A program made the translations under genes and the position numbers. The notes beneath the pieces were generated by a model that was not told where the DNA came from, ran no database searches, and worked only from the letters and a program-made list of their open reading frames with translations. Below, piece by piece: positions 25,401 through 34,690 of a stretch of 64,000 nucleotides of DNA (the first letter of the stretch is position 1; each line of letters opens with the position of its first letter). Source of the DNA: Streptomyces olivochromogenes (lineage in GTDB: Bacteria > Actinomycetota > Actinomycetes > Streptomycetales > Streptomycetaceae). The stretch covers positions 1-64,000 of the forward strand of contig NZ_JADDRL010000032.1 in assembly GCF_021538895.1 (NCBI RefSeq). Direction: 5' to 3'.

Positions 25401-26249
25401 GCCCCGGTGTCCAACCTCGGCGGCTGATGCGGTCGGCGAGTGCGCCGAGCGGGAAGGCGAGCGTCAGGAAGACAGCGGCGGTGCCCAGCGGTAGCAACGG
25501 GAACAGGTGGGCAGGCAGGGACTCTTCGCGCTGGAGCAGCAGATGGAGGAAGGAGTCGCTGACGGTGGTCAGGCCGAGCAGGGCCGCGCACACGGTGAGT
25601 CGGCGCAGCTGCGGGCGGCGCAGCAGCCCGAGGGTATCGCGCAGCGTCGGCCGCTCTCGCTCGGACGGCTCTGCGGGACCGGCGGCGGTGATGTGGCGGG
25701 GCACGAAGAGCACCAGCACCAAGACCCCGAGCACGGCGACACAGCCGCTGACCGCGAAGACCGCGTCGTAGCCGTCGACAGTGGCCCGTAGCACGGCGAA
25801 GGCGACGAGCGGGCCGAGCAGCGCGCCGGTGGTGTCCATGGCGTGGTGCACGCCGAACGCCCTTCCCCGGCGCTCGGGTTCAGTCGTCAGGGAGATCATC
25901 GCGTCCCGGGGAGCGGTGCGCGGTCCTTTGCCGGTGCGGTCGGCCGCGAGCACGGCGCTGATCACGGGGAGGGTGTGAGCGAGCAGCAGCAGCGGCTTGC
26001 ACAGCGCCGACAGGCCGTAGCCGACGCCTGCCACGATCTTGTGGCGGCGGCCTCCCCGGTCGGCGAGGTGGCCGCCGGCCAGCCGGACCAAGGTCCCGAC
26101 GCCATTGTTGATGCCGTCGAGGAGGCCGTGCCCGAGGGGGACAGGCCGAGGCCCGCCACCACATAGAGCGGCAGGACGGCCGTGATCATCTCCGAGGAGA
26201 TGTCCGTGATCAGGCTGACCGCACCCAGGGCCAGCACGGTGCTGGGCAC
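25375..26249 (-). pseudogene. MFS transporter, frameshifted and 3'-truncated
   Basis: N-terminal MFS sequence from 26249 (SLITDISSEMITAVLPLYVV) runs to about 26130. There one C seems to be missing from a C-run, and the continuation (HGLLDGINNGVGTLVRLAGG) is in the next frame, which then stays open to 25375. Corrected, it gives about 290 residues with motif-A-like LADRGGRRHK, but the last three or four helices are missing at 25400. Two independent lesions make a real pseudogene more likely than a sequencing slip. Confidence 0.75.
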
Positions 26250-26260
26250 GGCGGCCGGCC

Positions 26261-26288
26261 GTCGCCCCGGACGGGTGTCCGGGGCGAC
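26261..26288 (-). terminator. hairpin after the phosphoesterase gene
   Basis: GTCGCCCCGGAC - GGGT - GTCCGGGGCGAC, a perfect 12-bp stem 42 bp downstream of the phosphoesterase stop on the minus strand. Confidence 0.65.
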
Positions 26289-26329
26289 GACGGGCTTGGT
26301 GCTGCGGGAGTCCGCGAGCTACACGGGCG

Positions 26330-27220
26330 TCAGTTCCAGATGCCGGTGATGTCGGATGCCGTGGCGGCGTTGCCCGCGTGCGTGGTCAGACCGGCCAGGT
26401 CCTCGACGGTGCGCAGCACGTTGTAGTGGTTGTAGGCCGTGGAGCTGGAGCTTCCGGGCGCGACGTGCTGTCCGTAGAGGACGGTGGGGATGCGGTTGCC
26501 GGACAGCTTGTTGTCCTCGTCGAAGGTGACGGCGAGGATGCTGTTGTGGCTCTGGGCCCAAGTCGCGTAGGCACCCAGGTTGTTCTTGATCCAGGTGTCG
26601 CCCGTGGAGACCGAGCAGTCGTGCATGTCACTGCACAGGTTCGGCACCACGAAGGAGACCTTCGGCAGTGTCGTGTAGTCGGTCGGGAACTGTGCCATGG
26701 TCATGGCGGTGTTGGTGGGCACGTTGGAGAAGCCGAACCACGGGTTGTGCTTCTGCGCGTACTTGCCGCTGCTGCACACCGTCGAACCCTGGCTGGGCAG
26801 CGACTCGTTGTAGCTCTTCCAGGTCTTCCCGGCGGCGATCAGCTCGGAGGCGAGGTTGGGCGCGGAGATGGAACCCACCGGGACGCAACTGTCGTCGGTG
26901 CGGCCCTGGTTGGAGCCCGAGAAGAGCATGTAGTAGTTCGGCTCGCTGGGGTGGGTGAGGCCGTAGGACTGGGTGAGGTTGGCGCCACCCGCCTTGAGGG
27001 TGTTGTTGATGTACGGGGCGCTGGAGCTGCCGATGACCTGCGAGTAGGCGTGGTTTTCCATCACCACGACCACCACGTGGTCGGGGGCCGGGAGAGCGGC
27101 GGCCTGAGCGGGGGAGGTCGTGGCGGCCCACAGACCGATCGACGTGGCGGTGAGGGCGACAGCCCCGGCGAGTGCGGCGAGCGGGCGACTGGTGCGCTTG
27201 GGAGCCTTGACGGCGGTCAT
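26330..27220 (-). CDS. secreted phosphoesterase (acid phosphatase / phospholipase C-like, PF04185 type)
   Basis: 296 residues. A Sec signal peptide (KRTSRP then LAALAGAVALTATSIGLWA, cleavage after AQA) is followed by the phosphoesterase fold: HVVVVVMENHAYSQVIG near residue 48, YGLTHPSEPNYYMLFSG, VPNLCSDMHDC and TFDEDN, which together make the metal/nucleophile site of the family. Two cysteine pairs fit an exported protein. Probably releases phosphate from extracellular esters. An 11-bp direct repeat resembling a PHO box lies about 108 bp upstream. Confidence 0.9.
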   Translation of the reverse strand: MTAVKAPKRTSRPLAALAGAVALTATSIGLWAATTSPAQAAALPAPDHVVVVVMENHAYSQVIGSSSAPYINNTLKAGGANLTQSYGLTHPSEPNYYMLFSGSNQGRTDDSCVPVGSISAPNLASELIAAGKTWKSYNESLPSQGSTVCSSGKYAQKHNPWFGFSNVPTNTAMTMAQFPTDYTTLPKVSFVVPNLCSDMHDCSVSTGDTWIKNNLGAYATWAQSHNSILAVTFDEDNKLSGNRIPTVLYGQHVAPGSSSSTAYNHYNVLRTVEDLAGLTTHAGNAATASDITGIWN

Positions 27221-27327
27221 GACGGTCCTCCGGACAGAGGTGACGGTCGTGTGGGGAGCGGCGCGGCAACCCTAGAAGTCCCAAGCACGCCCTGCGTGAA
27301 GGGCAGACGAACGGTGGACTCCGCCAA

Positions 27328-27349
27328 GCAAAGGTCACGCACAAGTCAC
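27328..27349 (-). promoter_or_regulatory. PHO-box-like direct repeat
   Basis: On the minus strand GTGACTTGTGC and GTGACCTTTGC abut with an 11-bp period and 9 of 11 identities. PhoP boxes in Streptomyces are 11-bp direct repeats around GTTCACC; the match in period is good, in sequence partial. It precedes a secreted phosphatase gene. Confidence 0.4.
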
Positions 27350-27551
27350 GTAAAGCGAAGGCCTGTTGAGCAGGCGTCGCCTCCCCTCGGCCAGGTCCTG
27401 GCCGTCCTTGCTGCATCCGCACACGACTCCGTCGGCAGCGGGCAACTGCTGGACGTGCCGACCACGGCCCAGTTCCAGGGCACGGGTGGTCGTGCGGCGC
27501 TCGATGTCACCAGAGTGGCGTGCAGGTGGTGCTCACCGTCCGCGTCGCGGT

Positions 27552-28220
27552 TCAGCCGGGCCGAGTCGACAGGTGGGTGAGGATGCCGCACACCTCGTCC
27601 ACGATCTCCCGGGCCTCTGTCTCGTCCGCGCAGTCGCCCAGCTCGCGCGCCGCCCCTCCGATGACCGTGGTCAGCACGATCACCCTGACCCGGCCTGCGC
27701 GGTGCCGCTCGTCGACCTGTAGCAGTCTGGCGTTGCGCCGTACCCATGCCCGGTCCCATTGGCGGCGCAGCGCGTCGAAGCCCGCCGGGCCGTCGTCCTC
27801 GGCGAGGAGCCTGCCGAGTGGCCGGTTGTTCCAGATACCGTCCAGGTAGGCCCGTGCGCCCGCGGTGAAGACGGCGACGGGGTCGTCCACCCCGTGGCTG
27901 CGCGCCGCGGCCAGCGCTGTCGCGGTCCGGCGTTCTTGCTCCTCCCGGAACTCCTCCCACAGCGCCAGATACAGCCCGCGCTTGCCTCCGTAGTGCTGGA
28001 AGAGGCTGCCCACGGGGATGCCGGAGTGTGCCGCTATCTCGGCGAGGCCGGCATCGGCGTAGCCGCGCTCGGTGAAGACCTTCAACGCCGCGTCCAGGAG
28101 CGCGCGTCGGAGGGGGAGCTCCGGCTTGCTGGGTTCTTCCGGCAAGCGGGATGTCCCGTGCTCGTCGGGCCGATGACGTGCCGCCACGTCGGTACCAGCA
28201 GGCTCCACGAAGCCGCTCAT
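27552..28220 (-). CDS. TetR-family regulator
   Basis: 222 residues. HTH at about residues 57-78 (LAEIAAHSGIPVGSLFQHYG), GGKRGLYLALWEEF following as in TetR proteins. The C-terminal region has no known ligand motif. Its ATG overlaps the PucR-type gene's stop by four bases, so the two regulators are translated together. Both diverge from the ABC importer operon at 29699, which they presumably control. Confidence 0.88.
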   Translation of the reverse strand: MSGFVEPAGTDVAARHRPDEHGTSRLPEEPSKPELPLRRALLDAALKVFTERGYADAGLAEIAAHSGIPVGSLFQHYGGKRGLYLALWEEFREEQERRTATALAAARSHGVDDPVAVFTAGARAYLDGIWNNRPLGRLLAEDDGPAGFDALRRQWDRAWVRRNARLLQVDERHRAGRVRVIVLTTVIGGAARELGDCADETEAREIVDEVCGILTHLSTRPG

Positions 28221-29512
28221 CGGCAATCCCCACCTTCCCCGGCCTCGTCGCGGATGGCGAGGGCGACCAGCAGTTCCAGGAGGTCTGCGATCCGGCGTGG
28301 ATTGCATCCGGTGCGTTCCTCGATGCGGCGCAAGCGGTAGTGCGCCGTGTTGTGATGCACCCGCAGTCGGTCGGCGGCCAGTCGCAGGTTCAGATCCGCC
28401 TCCGCGAACGCCCGTATGGTGGCCGCCAGCGTGCCACCCCGTCTGCGATCCTCGTCCAGTAGCGCACGCACCCGGGGATCGACCAGCTGGCGGGCGAGGT
28501 CGTCGGCACGCAGCGCCAGGTAGTCGAAGGGGGACAGCCGCGGCAGCGCCGCCACCCCGCCACCATTCGGCACCAGGTCGAGGGCGGCCCTCGCCTCCTG
28601 GTAGGCGCGCGGCAGTTCGGCTGCGCCCCGGGCGACCGTGCTGATGCCCATGGACAGCACGGTTCCCTTGCGGCCGAGCCGCTGCTGCACGCCTTCGAAG
28701 TGGCTGCACATGTCCTCTTCGTCCATGCCGGCGCGCATCACGGGTACGGCCACCACCTCGCCCTGGCGCACGACGACGAGTGTCCTGCTGGCCCAGACGC
28801 CGGCGACGCTGATTGCCGCGCTCGTGGCGTAGCCGCTTTGCGCGGAGGCCAGGTCCCCGCTGGAAATGTCGCTGTCGCAGACCGCCACCACCACCATCAT
28901 CGGCGAATGCGGCCCGATGCCGTACGCCTGCGCTGCGGCCAGCAGCGGACCACGCGTCGGTGCCACGCCCGCGAGGAGCTGCTCCAGCAGGTCCCGGCGT
29001 TCGCGGTCCGCGTCCGCGACGACGTGCTGTTGGTACTCCACATAGGCCTGCGCCGCGTGCGTACTGGCGTAGTCCACGTACCGCATCATGGGTGTGACGA
29101 GGGACAGCGCGGCCTGGTGTGCCGCTTCCGAGGCGCCCACGCTGGCCACCATCGCGTCCCAGAAGACCTGCCGGCCGACCCGGAAGGCGCTCATCCAGTC
29201 TTCCAGGGCGAACCCCGCTCGTGCTCTGCGCATGGCCGCCGCCCGGCTGAAGGCCAGGTCCTCCGGCGCGATTTCCCGGTCGTCGGCCAGTGCTGCCAGC
29301 TTGATGCGGTAGTGCGTGAGCACCTGGTCGCGTACGTCGTCGAAGAACGGCTCTTTCTGGAGCGCGTACGACGGGATCTCGGCACGCATCACGGTAACGG
29401 CGGTCTCCACCACGTCCTCGACCCGCTCCTCGACGGCGCGCAGGATCCGCCGCCGCTCTTGGAGCAGCGGTTCGGACAGACCTGGGGTGCCCAGGGTGAG
29501 ACCGCGAGGCAT
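28217..29512 (-). CDS. PucR/CdaR-family transcriptional regulator
   Basis: 431 residues from the ATG at 29512 (an in-frame GTG at 29671 is also possible). N-terminal helical sensing region, a central GGDEF-like/diguanylate-like fold as in CdaR, and the C-terminal PucR HTH: ATIRAFAEADLNLRLAADRL, VHHNTAHYRLRRIEERTG. Family members respond to purines, sugars or amino acids. Divergent from the liv-type operon with 186 bp between, and coupled to a TetR gene. Two regulators on one message facing one transporter is unusual. Confidence 0.88.
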   Translation of the reverse strand: MPRGLTLGTPGLSEPLLQERRRILRAVEERVEDVVETAVTVMRAEIPSYALQKEPFFDDVRDQVLTHYRIKLAALADDREIAPEDLAFSRAAAMRRARAGFALEDWMSAFRVGRQVFWDAMVASVGASEAAHQAALSLVTPMMRYVDYASTHAAQAYVEYQQHVVADADRERRDLLEQLLAGVAPTRGPLLAAAQAYGIGPHSPMMVVVAVCDSDISSGDLASAQSGYATSAAISVAGVWASRTLVVVRQGEVVAVPVMRAGMDEEDMCSHFEGVQQRLGRKGTVLSMGISTVARGAAELPRAYQEARAALDLVPNGGGVAALPRLSPFDYLALRADDLARQLVDPRVRALLDEDRRRGGTLAATIRAFAEADLNLRLAADRLRVHHNTAHYRLRRIEERTGCNPRRIADLLELLVALAIRDEAGEGGDCR

Positions 29513-29698
29513 GCGCAGATCGTTGCCGTCTCCTCGTGTCCCGTCAACAGGTGCGGTGGGGGAGATGTCGGCGGCATTGTGCGCCGCGCACAGGTCGGCG
29601 GACCCGAAGTTGGGTGCTCGCAACCAATGTGCGCCGGGAAGGCCCCCACCTACTGTGACGCTCGCCCACATCCCAGCACGTCGGAAGGGGCGTCACTC

Positions 29699-30457
29699 AT
29701 GCTGACGGTCGACGGTATCACCGTGCGTTTCGGCGGAATCACGGCACTGGACGGTGTCGCGTTCACCGTCGAGCCGGGCACCGCCGTGGGGCTCATCGGG
29801 CCGAACGGAGCCGGCAAGACCACGTTGTTCAACTGCCTCACCAGGCGCTGTACCCCCGATGCGGGGACGGTGTCGTTCGACGGTGTGGACCTGCTCGCCC
29901 TGGCGCCGCACGCCGTGGCCGAGTGCGGCATCGCCCGCACCTTCCAGAACCTGGGCCTGTTCCCGCGGTTGACGGTCCGGGAGAACGTCATGGTCGGCGC
30001 CCACAGCCGGGGGCGTACCGGACACCTCGCGGCGGCGCTCCGGCTGCCCCGCGTCCGGCGGGAGGAGGCGGAACTGCGTGATCGGGCGGACGAACTGCTG
30101 CGGCGACTGGGCCTGGAGGACCTCGCCGACCATCCCGCATCCGGGCTGCCGTTCGGCACGCTCAAACGCGTCGAACTGGCCAGGGCCCTCGCGGTTCGGC
30201 CCCGGCTGCTGCTGCTCGACGAACCCGTCAACGGCCTCAGCCACGGCGAGGTCGGACAATTCGCGGATCTGGTCCGGTCGGTGCGCCGGGACTTCGACGT
30301 CACGCTCGTGGTGGTCGAGCACCACATGGGGTTCGTGATGGGACTGTGCGACAAGGTGGTGTGCCTCGATTTCGGGCGCAAGATCGCCGAGGGCCCGCCG
30401 GAGGACATCCAGCGCGATCCGGTCGTCATCGAGGCGTACCTGGGGGTGGCGGCGTGA
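29699..30457 (+). CDS. livG: branched-chain amino acid-type ABC transporter ATPase (LivG-like)
   Basis: 252 residues. Walker A GPNGAGKT (about 37-44), Q-loop in ARTFQNLGLF, and Walker B LLLLDEP followed by the D-loop. The signature is LPFGTLKRVELARAL, a variant without the usual LSxGQ. The VGAHSRGRTG insertion before the signature is characteristic of LivG. ATG at 29699 with GGAAGGGG upstream. First gene of a five-gene operon with four-base overlaps. Confidence 0.93.
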   Translation: MLTVDGITVRFGGITALDGVAFTVEPGTAVGLIGPNGAGKTTLFNCLTRRCTPDAGTVSFDGVDLLALAPHAVAECGIARTFQNLGLFPRLTVRENVMVGAHSRGRTGHLAAALRLPRVRREEAELRDRADELLRRLGLEDLADHPASGLPFGTLKRVELARALAVRPRLLLLDEPVNGLSHGEVGQFADLVRSVRRDFDVTLVVVEHHMGFVMGLCDKVVCLDFGRKIAEGPPEDIQRDPVVIEAYLGVAA

Positions 30458-31260
30458 GTGGGCCTCCCATCGACGGCACCGAGGCGGGGGAGACCGCGGA
30501 GCGGGACTTCCTGAAGGTTTCCGGCCTGCGTGCCGGATACGGCCAGGCCCGAGTGCTCCACGGCCTGGATTTCTCCGTTGCACGGGGCGAGGTGTGCGCC
30601 GTCCTCGGGCCCAACGGCGCCGGCAAGACCACAACCCTGAGAGCCCTGTGCGGCATGATCCGCGGCCGCGGATCGGTGACCCTGAACGGTGCCGAGTTGC
30701 TGGGCCGTTCCCCGGAGCAGGCCGCCCGGCTCGGTGTGGCGCACGTGCCCGAGGGCCGTGGCACCTTCAACGAGCTGACCGTCGAGGAAAACCTGCGTAT
30801 CGGCGCGCACCTGCGCACGCGGGGCCGGTGGCGTGGCCGCGGCGAGCGTGCGGCCGTGGCGGCGGACCTGGAACGGATCTACGAGTACTTCCCCAAGCTG
30901 CGCCAGCGGTCCCGGCAGGCCGCGGGCAGTCTCAGCGGCGGCGAGCAGCAGATGCTCGCCATCGGCAGGGCGCTGATGCTGCGGCCCGCGCTGCTGCTGC
31001 TGGACGAGCCGTCCCTGGGGCTCGCGCCCTTGGTCACGCGTGAGCTGTTCGAGATCGTCCGCACCGTCAACCAGGAGGAGCGCACCACCGTGGTCGTCGT
31101 CGAGCAGAACGCTCAACTTGCGCTGGACATCGCGCATCAGGCCCACGTGCTGGAGGCCGGCCGCCTGGTGCTGTCGGGGTCGGCCGCGCAGATCCGTGAG
31201 GACGGGCAGGTCGCCGAGGTCTATCTCGGAGTTCCGGCCCGCTCCGGGCAGGGCGGGTGA
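30454..31260 (+). CDS. livF: branched-chain amino acid-type ABC transporter ATPase (LivF-like)
   Basis: 268 residues from the GTG that overlaps the LivG stop. GPNGAGKT Walker A, LGVAHVPEGRGTFNELTVEENL (Q-loop region, LivF-specific), SLSGGEQQMLAIGRAL signature and LLLLDEPSLGLAP Walker B are intact. The N-terminus carries about 20 extra acidic residues before the ATPase. Pairs with LivG as the heterodimeric engine of the importer. Confidence 0.94.
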   Translation: MSGPPIDGTEAGETAERDFLKVSGLRAGYGQARVLHGLDFSVARGEVCAVLGPNGAGKTTTLRALCGMIRGRGSVTLNGAELLGRSPEQAARLGVAHVPEGRGTFNELTVEENLRIGAHLRTRGRWRGRGERAAVAADLERIYEYFPKLRQRSRQAAGSLSGGEQQMLAIGRALMLRPALLLLDEPSLGLAPLVTRELFEIVRTVNQEERTTVVVVEQNAQLALDIAHQAHVLEAGRLVLSGSAAQIREDGQVAEVYLGVPARSGQGG

Positions 31261-32147
31261 GCACGTTGACAGATCTGCTCCAGCAAGTGGTGGAAGGGAT
31301 CGGCTCCGGAGCGGTGTACGCCAGCCTGGCACTGGCCCTGGTGCTGATCCACCGGTTCACGGGGATCGTCAACTTCGCGCAGGGCGAGCTCGCGATGCTC
31401 TCCACGTACGTGGCCTGGCAACTGATGGCGTCCGGAATGCCGTTCTGGCTGGCCCTGCCGGTCACGCTGGCGGTGTCCTTCGTCGGCGGCATGCTGGTGG
31501 AGCGTCTCGTCATCCGCCCTGTGCAGGGTGCCCCCGAACTGACGGTGGTCATCGTCACCGTGGGCCTGTTCATCTTCGTCAACGCGGCGGCCGGTCTGAT
31601 CTGGTCGTTCACCGTCAAAGCCTTCCCGCAGCCGTTCCCCGACGGCGGGATCGACCTGGCAGGGGTGCGCATGGACTGGTCCACCGTCGGGATCATCGGC
31701 GTGGTGGCCGTTGTGATGGGCCTGCTGTATCTGCTTTTCCAGCACACCTCGATCGGCCTGGTGATGCGGGCGGTCGCCTGCAACCCCGAGTCCGCCCGGC
31801 TGTCGGGCATCCGCGTGAGCCGCGTGCTGATGCTGGGCTGGGGGCTGGCCGCGACGGTCGGTGCCGTGTCGGGCGTGCTGGTCGCTCCGGTGCTGTTCCT
31901 GGAGCCGAACATGATGGGCGGGGTCCTCATCTACGCGTTCGCCGCGGCCACCCTCGGGGGCTTCGACAGCCCGGTGGGCGCGGTTGTCGGCGGCCTGTTC
32001 GTGGGAGTGGCCGAGACGCTGGCGGGCGCGTACGTGGACGTCATCGGTCCCGATCTGAAAGTCGGTGTGCCCCTCGTGATCATCCTTGCGGTACTGCTGG
32101 TGCGCCCCCAGGGCCTGTTCGGACGGGCGGCGGTGGAACGGGCATGA
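31257..32147 (+). CDS. livH: ABC transporter permease (LivH-like)
   Basis: 296 residues, about eight hydrophobic segments. The start TDLLQQVVEGIGSGAVYASL and the NFAQGELAMLSTYVAW element are typical of LivH; MRAVACNPESARLSGI is the cytoplasmic coupling loop that docks with the ATPases. GTG start in a four-base overlap with livF. Forms the channel with LivM. Confidence 0.93.
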   Translation: MSTLTDLLQQVVEGIGSGAVYASLALALVLIHRFTGIVNFAQGELAMLSTYVAWQLMASGMPFWLALPVTLAVSFVGGMLVERLVIRPVQGAPELTVVIVTVGLFIFVNAAAGLIWSFTVKAFPQPFPDGGIDLAGVRMDWSTVGIIGVVAVVMGLLYLLFQHTSIGLVMRAVACNPESARLSGIRVSRVLMLGWGLAATVGAVSGVLVAPVLFLEPNMMGGVLIYAFAAATLGGFDSPVGAVVGGLFVGVAETLAGAYVDVIGPDLKVGVPLVIILAVLLVRPQGLFGRAAVERA

Positions 32148-33265
32148 GATCGATGACCGCGGTCCTCGACCGCACCCGGCACGGGCGGTTCGCGCTCGCC
32201 GCGCTGCTCGCGGCGGCCGTCGCCATGGCGGTGCCCTTCTACTTCGCCCCCTTCCAGGTCTTCCAGTTGACCATGGTGCTGGTATACGCCGTGGCGCTGG
32301 CCGGACTGAACCTGCTCGTCGGTTTCGGCGGACAAATCTCGCTCGGCCACGGCGCGTTCTTCGCGGCCGGCGCCTACACTGCGGCGATCATGCTCGACCG
32401 GTTCGACACCGGTCACCTGGCCACCCTGCCGGTCGCGGCCGCGGCATGCTTCCTGCTGGGGCTCGGCTTCGGGGTGCCCGCGCTGCGGCTGCGCGGGCTG
32501 TACCTGGCGCTGGTGACCCTCTCCTTGGCTGTGTTCCTGCCGCCGCTGCTCAAGCGGCTGGAGGCCGTCACGGGCGGCTCCATGGGCCTGACGGTGGAAA
32601 AGCCGCAGCCGCCGGCCTGGAGCGGTCTGGCGGAGGACCAGTGGTCGTACTTCGTCGTCCTCGCGGTCTCGGCGGTGGCGCTCCTCGTGGCCCGCAACCT
32701 GCTGCGCTCCCGTGTCGGGCGCGCGCTGCTCGCGGTGCGGGACAACGAGAGCGCGGCCGAGGTCATGGGCGTGCGGCTGTCGCTGCACAAGACTTTCGCC
32801 TTCGCATGGAGCGCGATGTTCGCGGGTGTCGCCGGGTGCCTGTACACCTGGGTGATCGGCTTCGTCTCGCCGGACTCGTTCAGCTTCGTCCTGTCCATCA
32901 CGCTGCTGGCCGGCTTGGTGGTCGGAGGGCTTGCATCGCTGTACGGACCGCTGCTCGGCGCGGCGTTCGTGATGTACGTGCCGAGCGTGGCCCAGGACCT
33001 CAGCGAGGCGGCACCCGGTGTGGTGTTCGGCCTGCTGATCATCGCGGTGATGTTCGTGGCTCCGACCGGGCTGGCCGGTCTGGCGAGCCGGGCTGGGGGT
33101 GCCGTCGCCCGTCGCCGCGCCGGCGCAGCCGCATCCGACCGATCGTCGGTGGCGGAGCCTCCGCCCGAGTCCACGTCCGAACCGTCCGCGCCCCGCACCC
33201 CCGTGGATCCCGAATCTGTCGAGGCCGAACCCGTGGGCGCACCGCCCCGCACGGAAAAGGAATGA
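32144..33265 (+). CDS. livM: ABC transporter permease (LivM-like)
   Basis: 373 residues, nine or ten hydrophobic segments. GGQISLGHGAFFAAGAYTAA and VRDNESAAEVMGVRLSLHKT (coupling loop) are LivM signatures. The C-terminal 60 residues form a polar, proline/serine-rich tail (PPPESTSEPSAP) that is longer than in most LivM proteins. ATG overlaps the livH stop; its own stop overlaps an ATG before livK. Confidence 0.92.
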   Translation: MRSMTAVLDRTRHGRFALAALLAAAVAMAVPFYFAPFQVFQLTMVLVYAVALAGLNLLVGFGGQISLGHGAFFAAGAYTAAIMLDRFDTGHLATLPVAAAACFLLGLGFGVPALRLRGLYLALVTLSLAVFLPPLLKRLEAVTGGSMGLTVEKPQPPAWSGLAEDQWSYFVVLAVSAVALLVARNLLRSRVGRALLAVRDNESAAEVMGVRLSLHKTFAFAWSAMFAGVAGCLYTWVIGFVSPDSFSFVLSITLLAGLVVGGLASLYGPLLGAAFVMYVPSVAQDLSEAAPGVVFGLLIIAVMFVAPTGLAGLASRAGGAVARRRAGAAASDRSSVAEPPPESTSEPSAPRTPVDPESVEAEPVGAPPRTEKE

Positions 33266-33270
33266 ATCAC

Positions 33271-34548
33271 ATGCGAAACATCACCGCTCTGCGGGCAGCC
33301 GCGGCAGCGACCGCCGCGCTGCTCACCGCGACGGCCTGCAGCACCCAGCGAGGGCAGGACGACCAGGGCACCGTCGCCGGCGGCACGTGCAAGGGCCAGC
33401 AGACCACGGGTATCACCGACAAGACCATCAAGCTGGGCGGGATATACCCGCTGTCCGGGCCGGCGTCCGCGTACGGCACGATCAGCAAGGGCGTCGCCGC
33501 CTACTTCAAGTACGTCAACGACCACGGCGGCATCGGCGGCCGCAAGGTGGATTTCGTCGTCCGTGACGACGGCTACCAGCCGCCCAAGGCGGTGGAGGAG
33601 GCCCGCCGGCTGGTCGAGCGGGAGAAGGTATTCGCCGTCTTCCAGACCCTGGGCACACCCTCCACGGCGGCCGTGTGGGACTACCTCAACCAGCAGAAGG
33701 TGCCGCAGCCCTTCGTCGCCACGGGCGCCTCCGTCTGGGGCACGGACACCAAGCACCCCTGGACCATCGGTTGGCAGCCCAACTACGTTGCCGAGGCACG
33801 GATGTACGCCAAGTACCTCAAGGACGAGAAGCCGAAGGCGAAGGTCGCGGTCCTCTACCAGAACGACGACTTCGGCAAGGACCTGCTCGGCGGTTTCAAG
33901 AAGGCTGTTGCCGGCAGTGGCGTCAAGGTGATCGCGGAGGAGAGCTACGAGGTCACCGACCCGTCGGTCTCGGCGCAGATGACGAGCCTCGCCCGCTCCA
34001 AGGCGGACGTGCTGCTGGACGTCACCACGCCCAAGTTCGGCAGCCAGGCCCTTGCCGCCGATGCCAAGAACACCCAGTGGAATCCGGTGCACATTGTGAA
34101 CAACGTGTCCTCGTCCGCCGCGGTGCTCAAGCCGGTCGGCTTCAAGAACGTCCAAGGGGTGGTTTCCGCCACGTACTTCAAGGACCCTGCCGACCCGCGG
34201 TGGGCGCAGGACCCGGAGGTGAAGACGTATCAGGACGCGATGCACGAGTACGCACCTGATGCCGACCCGGCCAACCAGTTCAATGCCTACGGCTGGGCCG
34301 TCGCATCGAGCCTGCACAAGGCCCTGGACGCGATGAAGTGCCCAACCCGCGAAGGGCTGCGGGACGCGGTGCGCAACCTCAGGGACGTGAAGGTGGGCAT
34401 GCTGCTGCCCGGGGTCACCCTGTCCACGGGGCCGGACGACGCCTTCCCGATCGAGACGCTGCAGTTGATGCGATTCAAGGGCGAACGGTGGCAACTCTTC
34501 GGCAAGCCCGTGGACACTCGCAAGGAGTTCGGTCCGCTCACTGATTGA
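33271..34548 (+). CDS. livK: ABC transporter substrate-binding lipoprotein (LivK-like)
   Basis: 425 residues from the ATG at 33271, which has AAGGA nine bases upstream; the ATG at 33262 overlaps the livM stop but sits directly on that site. Lipoprotein signal with lipobox TATAC (C23). The mature protein is a type I periplasmic-binding fold: TIKLGGIYPLSGPASAYG, VFQTLGTPSTAAVWDYLNQQ, VAVLYQNDDFGKDLLGGFK. Related Streptomyces proteins bind amino acids, amides or aromatic acids. The ligand is unknown; the amidohydrolase at 35069 may act on it. Confidence 0.92.
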   Translation: MRNITALRAAAAATAALLTATACSTQRGQDDQGTVAGGTCKGQQTTGITDKTIKLGGIYPLSGPASAYGTISKGVAAYFKYVNDHGGIGGRKVDFVVRDDGYQPPKAVEEARRLVEREKVFAVFQTLGTPSTAAVWDYLNQQKVPQPFVATGASVWGTDTKHPWTIGWQPNYVAEARMYAKYLKDEKPKAKVAVLYQNDDFGKDLLGGFKKAVAGSGVKVIAEESYEVTDPSVSAQMTSLARSKADVLLDVTTPKFGSQALAADAKNTQWNPVHIVNNVSSSAAVLKPVGFKNVQGVVSATYFKDPADPRWAQDPEVKTYQDAMHEYAPDADPANQFNAYGWAVASSLHKALDAMKCPTREGLRDAVRNLRDVKVGMLLPGVTLSTGPDDAFPIETLQLMRFKGERWQLFGKPVDTRKEFGPLTD

Positions 34549-34558
34549 GCGTGGGAGG

Positions 34559-34588
34559 GTCCGGGGGCGGATTTGGCCGCCCCCGGAC
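34559..34588 (+). terminator. terminator of the liv-type operon
   Basis: GTCCGGGGGCGG - ATTTGG - CCGCCCCCGGAC, a perfect 12-bp GC stem starting 11 bp after the livK stop. Confidence 0.85.
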
Positions 34589-34597
34589 GCCCGTGAC

Positions 34598-34615
34598 ATA
34601 CCGACTGGTTAGTAT
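34598..34615. promoter_or_regulatory. TetR-type operator before the truncated regulator
   Basis: ATACCGACTGGTTAGTAT, an imperfect dyad of the ACCGACnGGTnGGT kind that many actinobacterial TetR proteins bind, 76 bp before the truncated TetR gene at 34691. Confidence 0.45.
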
Positions 34616-34690
34616 CTCCGTGTTGCAATTTGCAGCGGCCCGCTCCTGCCCCACGGGCACAGGGACCGTCGATGGCATACCGCTGCTGCG

